From IMG/VR virus record IMGVR_UViG_3300028829_000658, positions 1-25,322 of that record: 25,322 nucleotides of DNA; one strand, given 5' to 3'. Position 1 is the first letter of the stretch; each line of letters opens with the position of its first letter. Below the pieces are notes generated by a model. It was not told the origin of the DNA, did not search any database, and saw only the letters and a list, made by a program, of their open reading frames with translations. The position numbers and the translations under genes were made by a program. This document shows, piece by piece, positions 22,118 to 25,322 of this stretch. The DNA comes from a virus.

Positions 22118-22685
22118 CTTGTTCCTCTAATAAATTCATATGCACTACAACTAATTGTGCATATGCCACTGCATGTGATTTTTTAAATGTGTATCCTGTA
22201 TTACTGTCAATCCACACAGTTTTACTTATCTCTTTCCATGTCTGTCCAATAAGATTTCTTTTTGCTGGACGAATAACAGCCAAGAACATTGCTAATCTTG
22301 GAATACTATTAATCGGTTCAGGCATCTTTTGCATTATATCAAACTGTTTGTTTAAATGCAACAACACAGATACGAAATTTCTTTCTTTCAATCGTTCCCA
22401 GTTAGGCTCTGTCATAAGACTAATTAAATGTAGTTCATCTTTTACTGCCTTGTAGATGTTAACGTTTAATAAGTCTAACTTGAAGTATCCTCGTTCATCT
22501 GCTTCTTTGTAATCTAAGTTGCACATGTCGTTTACAGGATCATAAGGTACATCTGTAATGTATACCCCAGTAGGATGCTTCTTTATTGGATCTTGTTCAC
22601 GCATCGCCGCAGGAACATGTTTGATTAGTTTAAGTAATTTACTTCTGTCTCCGAAGTCTATGTCAATATCTGACTGTATACTCAT
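22104..22685 (-). CDS. Miniature DNA polymerase III alpha (C-family) palm-like protein, 193 aa
   Basis: Collinear motifs of bacterial DnaE appear in order. SDIDIDFGDRSKLLKLIKHV (5-24) matches the PDxDxDF...R..vi.hV region with catalytic aspartates (here D6, D8, D10). KHPTGVYIT (36-44) matches KHAGGVVIA. YFKLDLLNV (67-75) matches VKFDFLGL with the third catalytic Asp (D71). AMFLAVIRP (132-140) matches ALVALFRPG. YTFKKSHAVAYA (165-176) matches YGFNKSHSAAYA. DnaE has about 1,160 residues; the PHP, most of the fingers, the thumb and the beta-clamp/OB regions are absent, and spacing between motifs is much reduced. The order and number of matches make chance unlikely, but activity is not shown. It begins by ATGA overlap with the exonuclease gene. 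It could be an active mini-polymerase, a regulator or decoy of host Pol III, or a repurposed fold. Confidence 0.75.
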   Translation of the reverse strand: MSIQSDIDIDFGDRSKLLKLIKHVPAAMREQDPIKKHPTGVYITDVPYDPVNDMCNLDYKEADERGYFKLDLLNVNIYKAVKDELHLISLMTEPNWERLKERNFVSVLLHLNKQFDIMQKMPEPINSIPRLAMFLAVIRPAKRNLIGQTWKEISKTVWIDSNTGYTFKKSHAVAYAQLVVVHMNLLEEQDESI

Positions 22686-23224
22686 TTAAGTCCTGCTTGT
22701 TTAAGTTTCTGATATGCACGTTGTACAACTATTGCTTGGTGCTCTGCGTCTTCTACAGCCTTGTGAGACGTTACTGCTTGACCATCTTTAAGAGATACGT
22801 TGCAAAGATCATATATTGTTCTTGTGTCTCTAATAGTGTAGAAAGGCCAGGGTATTGGGCTGTCTAATTGCCTAAAGGCATTCTCTGCAACCACAATATC
22901 AAAACCAGCACCATTAGACCAAACTGCTCTGCGGTTCCAACAAAATTTATACAGTTGATCCATTGCATCTTTAAACGGAATCCTATCTCTGTCGCCCATT
23001 GCTTCATCTATTGCATCCTCACTTTGTTCTCCCCACCACCTTAAAGTATCTGGGTTGATATGTCTATTTAATTCTTCTGTTTGAGAATCTATCTCAGGAC
23101 GTAGTTCTAGTTTTTCTGCAACTCCATTACCCATAGGATCAAAACGAACAGCACCAATTGTTAGAATAACACAATCTGGATCTGTACTCAGAGTCTCCAT
23201 ATCTATCATTACGTCATTTGCCAT
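22682..23224 (-). CDS. DEDDh 3'-5' exonuclease, Rv2179c-like/DnaQ superfamily
   Basis: A 180-aa single-domain exonuclease. Motif I is MIDMET (Asp8, Glu10), motif II NGAGFD (Asp109) and motif III SHKAVEDA (His154, Asp159), so the active site is complete and of the DEDDh type. The DTLRWWGEQSEDA segment (59-71) and PWPFYTIRDTRTIYDL (125-140) are hallmarks of the Rv2179c-like branch, whose founding member is a 3'-5' exoribonuclease, so RNA and single-stranded DNA are both possible substrates. Its stop overlaps the start of the DnaE-palm-like gene (ATGA), an alpha/epsilon-like pairing, and its start overlaps the oxygenase stop by 11 bases. A DnaQ-type role in proofreading is conjecture; RNA decay is the alternative. 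Confidence 0.92.
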   Translation of the reverse strand: MANDVMIDMETLSTDPDCVILTIGAVRFDPMGNGVAEKLELRPEIDSQTEELNRHINPDTLRWWGEQSEDAIDEAMGDRDRIPFKDAMDQLYKFCWNRRAVWSNGAGFDIVVAENAFRQLDSPIPWPFYTIRDTRTIYDLCNVSLKDGQAVTSHKAVEDAEHQAIVVQRAYQKLKQAGLK

Positions 23225-24008
23225 TACTACTCCACACGTTATCTTCGTCTTTTATTTCTTCTATTATATCATTTCTGAGGTAATTAATCAATAGAATGGA
23301 ACGTTTTTTGGGTAAATGCAATGGCATAGTAGAATGCATCAAACGAGTATTATAAAACAAGATACTACCTTTTGGCATGTCATACTGTTCTGCGTTTTCT
23401 AAAAAGTATTCATCATGTACTCCTTCATAGCAGTCTTGTATATCCCAATCTTGTTGATGACTAAAAGGTATAACTCCAGTTGCTCCTGTGTCTTTGTCTA
23501 AGTCATCAAGTGGAATGATAACTTGTATGCCACAGATATCATTGTTTTCTCTTTTGTTGTATTTCTCAAATCTATGCGGTGTATCTATATGAGGACCTAC
23601 CCATCTACTTGGTCCATTTATTGTTACAATATCACTTGCATAAAAGGTTGCATCAGTCAAATGCTTTTTGATCTCAGGATAGATAAGTTCATGTATCTCT
23701 TTAACTTCGTCCCAATCATCTGTGAGTTGACTCCACCATACAGCAATGCCAAACAGTTTCTTACACGCCTCTGCTTCTGCATATTGCTTTTTATGTGTGG
23801 ATGCTCTGACAGGGTAGAGTTCATCTTTTCTGTTGTTTATACGTTCAATAAGGCTGTCTGAGATGATATCATTAATGATATCAAAGCCACGTTCATCATG
23901 TGATAATTTAGATTTGTTACCAAATATCTTTTCCCAATTATTGGCATAGGTTTGTTGATCGGTTCCTTTACGGCGTCCTGATCCTTTTCCTCCGTGCCAT
24001 TGAGTCAT
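23214..24008 (-). CDS. PhyH-type 2-oxoglutarate/Fe(II) oxygenase with N-terminal HGGKGS segment
   Basis: A 264-aa protein. The double-stranded beta-helix core has the iron site H140-I-D142 (in PHIDTPHRF) and distal H225 (in RLMHSTMPL), with R236 in KKRSILLINYL as the likely 2-oxoglutarate anchor. GVIPFSHQQDW (178-188) is typical of the phytanoyl-CoA dioxygenase (PhyH) family. Substrate unknown; marine phages carry many such enzymes, proposed to act on nucleotides, proteins or small molecules. The first 30 residues (MTQWHGGKGSGRRKGTDQQT, then ANNWEKIFG) do not belong to the fold. They resemble the HGGKGSxRR...NWexIFG proteins of about 60 residues found alone in many phages, so this looks like a fusion. 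It overlaps genes on both sides. Confidence 0.88.
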   Translation of the reverse strand: MTQWHGGKGSGRRKGTDQQTYANNWEKIFGNKSKLSHDERGFDIINDIISDSLIERINNRKDELYPVRASTHKKQYAEAEACKKLFGIAVWWSQLTDDWDEVKEIHELIYPEIKKHLTDATFYASDIVTINGPSRWVGPHIDTPHRFEKYNKRENNDICGIQVIIPLDDLDKDTGATGVIPFSHQQDWDIQDCYEGVHDEYFLENAEQYDMPKGSILFYNTRLMHSTMPLHLPKKRSILLINYLRNDIIEEIKDEDNVWSSNGK

Positions 24009-24184
24009 GCAGTATCCTTTGTTTCGGGCCTTGTTACATCATCCATATAGTAAATAGGAACATCTTTAATCGGCTGTTCTTTATGTATTTCTCCTAGCAT
24101 AACAAACCCTACTACTAGTAATGTAAGTACCATTGCAATGATACCCATTATTGCTTTTCCTAACATATGTTCTTCTTCAGTCAT
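24005..24184 (-). CDS. Small single-pass membrane protein, 59 aa
   Basis: MTEEEHMLGKAIMGIIAMVL starts a protein with one membrane helix (about 10-31: KAIMGIIAMVLTLLVVGFVM) and an acidic C-terminal tail (IYYMDDVTRPETKD). I chose the ATG at 24184 over the one at 24205 because it overlaps the previous stop as ATGA and GAGG lies 5 bases upstream. Function unknown; an inner-membrane effector or lysis accessory is possible. The stop overlaps the oxygenase start, within the overlapping chain. Confidence 0.7.
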   Translation of the reverse strand: MTEEEHMLGKAIMGIIAMVLTLLVVGFVMLGEIHKEQPIKDVPIYYMDDVTRPETKDTA

Positions 24185-24570
24185 CTCCACCTCGTTTCTA
24201 ACCATGTGCGTTCTTCATCGCCGGCTAGGTAAATTCTTTTTTGTTTATGATCTTCTTCGTTAGACCAACACCAATGTTCATTGAGTGTATTATATGTACT
24301 GTCATTATATTGTGCTAGGCTTACGTAGTTGTGCAGTTCATGTACTCTGTCATAGTCTTTTAAATCACAACTAGGTCCCCATGTATCCCAGCACCAGTCA
24401 CGTAATTGATTAAACTTAATAATTTTTGCTAAGTCTGATTGTGCTAAGGGTCTAGGACTAAAACGTTCATATTGAGGTTTAATAACAGTAGTACACATCC
24501 ACGTAAAGATATCATTTCCTTTCCATCTACCGTCTAACCTAAAAAACTTTATGTCTAATCCGTCAGTCAT
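24181..24570 (-). CDS. Trp-rich conserved phage protein, 129 aa, unknown function
   Basis: The protein carries RLDGRWKGNDIFTWMCTTVI, PLAQSDLAKIIKFNQLRDWC and HWCWSNEEDHKQKRIYLAGD, with eight or more tryptophans and several Cys/His. I do not recognise the family and no catalytic motif is clear. Cys and His are scattered rather than in a zinc-site pattern. It starts by TAATG overlap with the zinc-finger gene and ends by ATGA overlap with the membrane protein. Confidence 0.75.
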   Translation of the reverse strand: MTDGLDIKFFRLDGRWKGNDIFTWMCTTVIKPQYERFSPRPLAQSDLAKIIKFNQLRDWCWDTWGPSCDLKDYDRVHELHNYVSLAQYNDSTYNTLNEHWCWSNEEDHKQKRIYLAGDEERTWLETRWR

Positions 24571-25277
24571 TAATACCCTGCTTGTTTAAGTAATTCTTTT
24601 ACCTCAGCAACATCCTCGTTATTGCGTTTAAATTTTATCGCCCACTGTTCAGGATCAATGTATTCTAATACCATTTTTTGTTGTACTGTATCCAACTTAC
24701 TTAAAAACTTTGTACCAGATTGACTTTGATATAAAGACCAAGGAGATATTCTTCCTGTTGTTACTTCATAACAGATTCTATTTGGAGCACCATATCTAAA
24801 TGCATCTTTACTTTCTATTTGATCATCTTTACAAAGTTCGATAAGTGTCTCCATGCTACGAGCAATAGCATCTAATGGATCTTCATGCCTAAGATATTCG
24901 ATAATAAATTTAGTGTAGTTTTTATCACTAGTCCAACTATCTATTCTGATTTGATTTTTAAGCAACCAGTCTGCATAACGATTAACATTAATACATCTTG
25001 TATTGACACAGTAATGACCGAACTTAACAAAGGCTAGATAATAAGAACTTTTAGTAAAGTCTATGTAAGTCTTTTGTTTTTTACTAGAAGTATTTTGTGC
25101 ATAGAAATTTAACCATGCGTTAAAACCAATACGATTACCCTTAAGATTTCTATCTCCATATCGGCGTTTCTGTTCGCAAATATGTTTGTCAATAGTACTC
25201 TCTTTTGCAAAACTTCTTCCGCAAAAGTCGCAACCAAATTTAGTTGCCGAGTTCTTTTTCGTATTCTTCGATTTCAT
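24570..25277 (-). CDS. Zinc-finger-containing phage protein, 235 aa
   Basis: The N-terminus has FGCDFCGRSFAKESTIDKHI and then CEQKRR: C16-x2-C19-x12-H32-x-C34, a C2H2/C2HC-like finger with a non-standard last spacing, preceded by a Lys-rich stretch and followed by a basic KRRYGDRNLKGNR. The remainder (about 50-235) is helical, with FNAWLNFYAQ, YADWLLKNQIRIDSWTSDKN and IDPEQWAIKFKRN, and is not recognised. Nucleic-acid binding by the finger and basic patch is plausible. I chose the ATG at 25277 rather than the GTG at 25295; either start lies inside the 3' end of the upstream gene. Possible roles are DNA processing or transcription control; no nuclease motif is evident. Confidence 0.8.
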   Translation of the reverse strand: MKSKNTKKNSATKFGCDFCGRSFAKESTIDKHICEQKRRYGDRNLKGNRIGFNAWLNFYAQNTSSKKQKTYIDFTKSSYYLAFVKFGHYCVNTRCINVNRYADWLLKNQIRIDSWTSDKNYTKFIIEYLRHEDPLDAIARSMETLIELCKDDQIESKDAFRYGAPNRICYEVTTGRISPWSLYQSQSGTKFLSKLDTVQQKMVLEYIDPEQWAIKFKRNNEDVAEVKELLKQAGY

Positions 25278-25322
25278 TATCTGTAACGAGTTCACTAAGT
25301 AATTCTACCTCATCAAATTTTA
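25240..25322 (-). CDS. C-terminal end of an upstream gene (partial)
   Basis: A minus-strand frame enters at the right edge and stops at 25240-25242. The 26 visible residues (KFDEVELLSELVTDNEIEEY, then EKELGN) are acidic and helical. The start is outside the window and the family cannot be named. The last 38 bases before its stop overlap the zinc-finger gene, the same packing as in the rest of the chain, which supports it as real. Confidence 0.6.
   Translation of the reverse strand, partial: KFDEVELLSELVTDNEIEEYEKELGN

Noticed and set aside
22682-23224. Calling the exonuclease a true DnaQ proofreading subunit
   Set aside because: The T-LRWWGEQS signature points to the Rv2179c-like branch, so a proofreading role stays a hypothesis based on its neighbour.
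1-25322. CRISPR array, insertion sequence, integrase or attachment site
   Set aside because: No regularly spaced direct repeats, transposase, integrase or terminal inverted repeats were found; the only repeats are within the fibre gene and in promoter-adjacent stems.

Overview
The window is a stretch of an AT-rich, tightly packed tailed-phage genome of the T4-like myovirus group. Its relatives are most likely marine phages of the cyanophage/pelagiphage type. This rests on a gp41-type helicase and gp61-type primase pair, gp14-like neck and gp15-like tail-completion proteins, TATAAATA-type late promoters, and accessory genes typical of marine myoviruses (peptide deformylase, 2OG-Fe(II) oxygenase, IscA-like protein, Nudix hydrolase, DUF6267-like protein, GCSxxxG SGNH proteins). 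No photosynthesis gene is present, so a cyanobacterial host is not shown; a SAR11-like host is possible but unproven.

Layout. Positions 1-1694 (minus) hold the start of an SGNH-like gene that runs off the window and a basic 380-aa protein behind a near-consensus sigma-70 promoter. Positions 1816-5615 (plus) hold an inverted block: gp14-like neck protein, gp15-like tail completion protein and a Nudix hydrolase. Positions 5767-20744 (minus) hold, in transcription order from the right, a structural protein, primase, helicase, four conserved phage proteins (one with a KxDG ligase-type motif), a small abundant-type protein, a scaffold-like acidic operon, IscA, SGNH hydrolase, PD-(D/E)XK nuclease, an 868-aa fibre-like protein, a 453-aa structural protein and a small coiled-coil membrane protein. 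A single plus gene sits at 20918-21310. Positions 21285-25322 (minus) hold a chain of overlapping genes: zinc finger, two small proteins, PhyH-type oxygenase, DEDDh exonuclease, a miniature relative of the DNA polymerase III alpha palm, a 91-aa protein and peptide deformylase.

Expression. Nine octamers of the form (A/G/T)(A/C)TAAATA lie just upstream of structural or accessory genes. In three cases the ATG starts exactly six bases after the octamer, so with T4 spacing the mRNA would be leaderless. In contrast, the 453-aa and 123-aa proteins have 70-102-nt leaders with hairpins. Sigma-70-like promoters precede the 380-aa gene, the primase and iscA.

The most notable item is the 193-aa gene at 22104-22685. 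It carries, in collinear order, the DIDIDF, KHxxGVxI, FKLD, AxxLAxIRP and FKKSHAxAYA motifs of C-family DNA polymerases in a protein about one-sixth the usual size, and it overlaps an exonuclease gene by ATGA.
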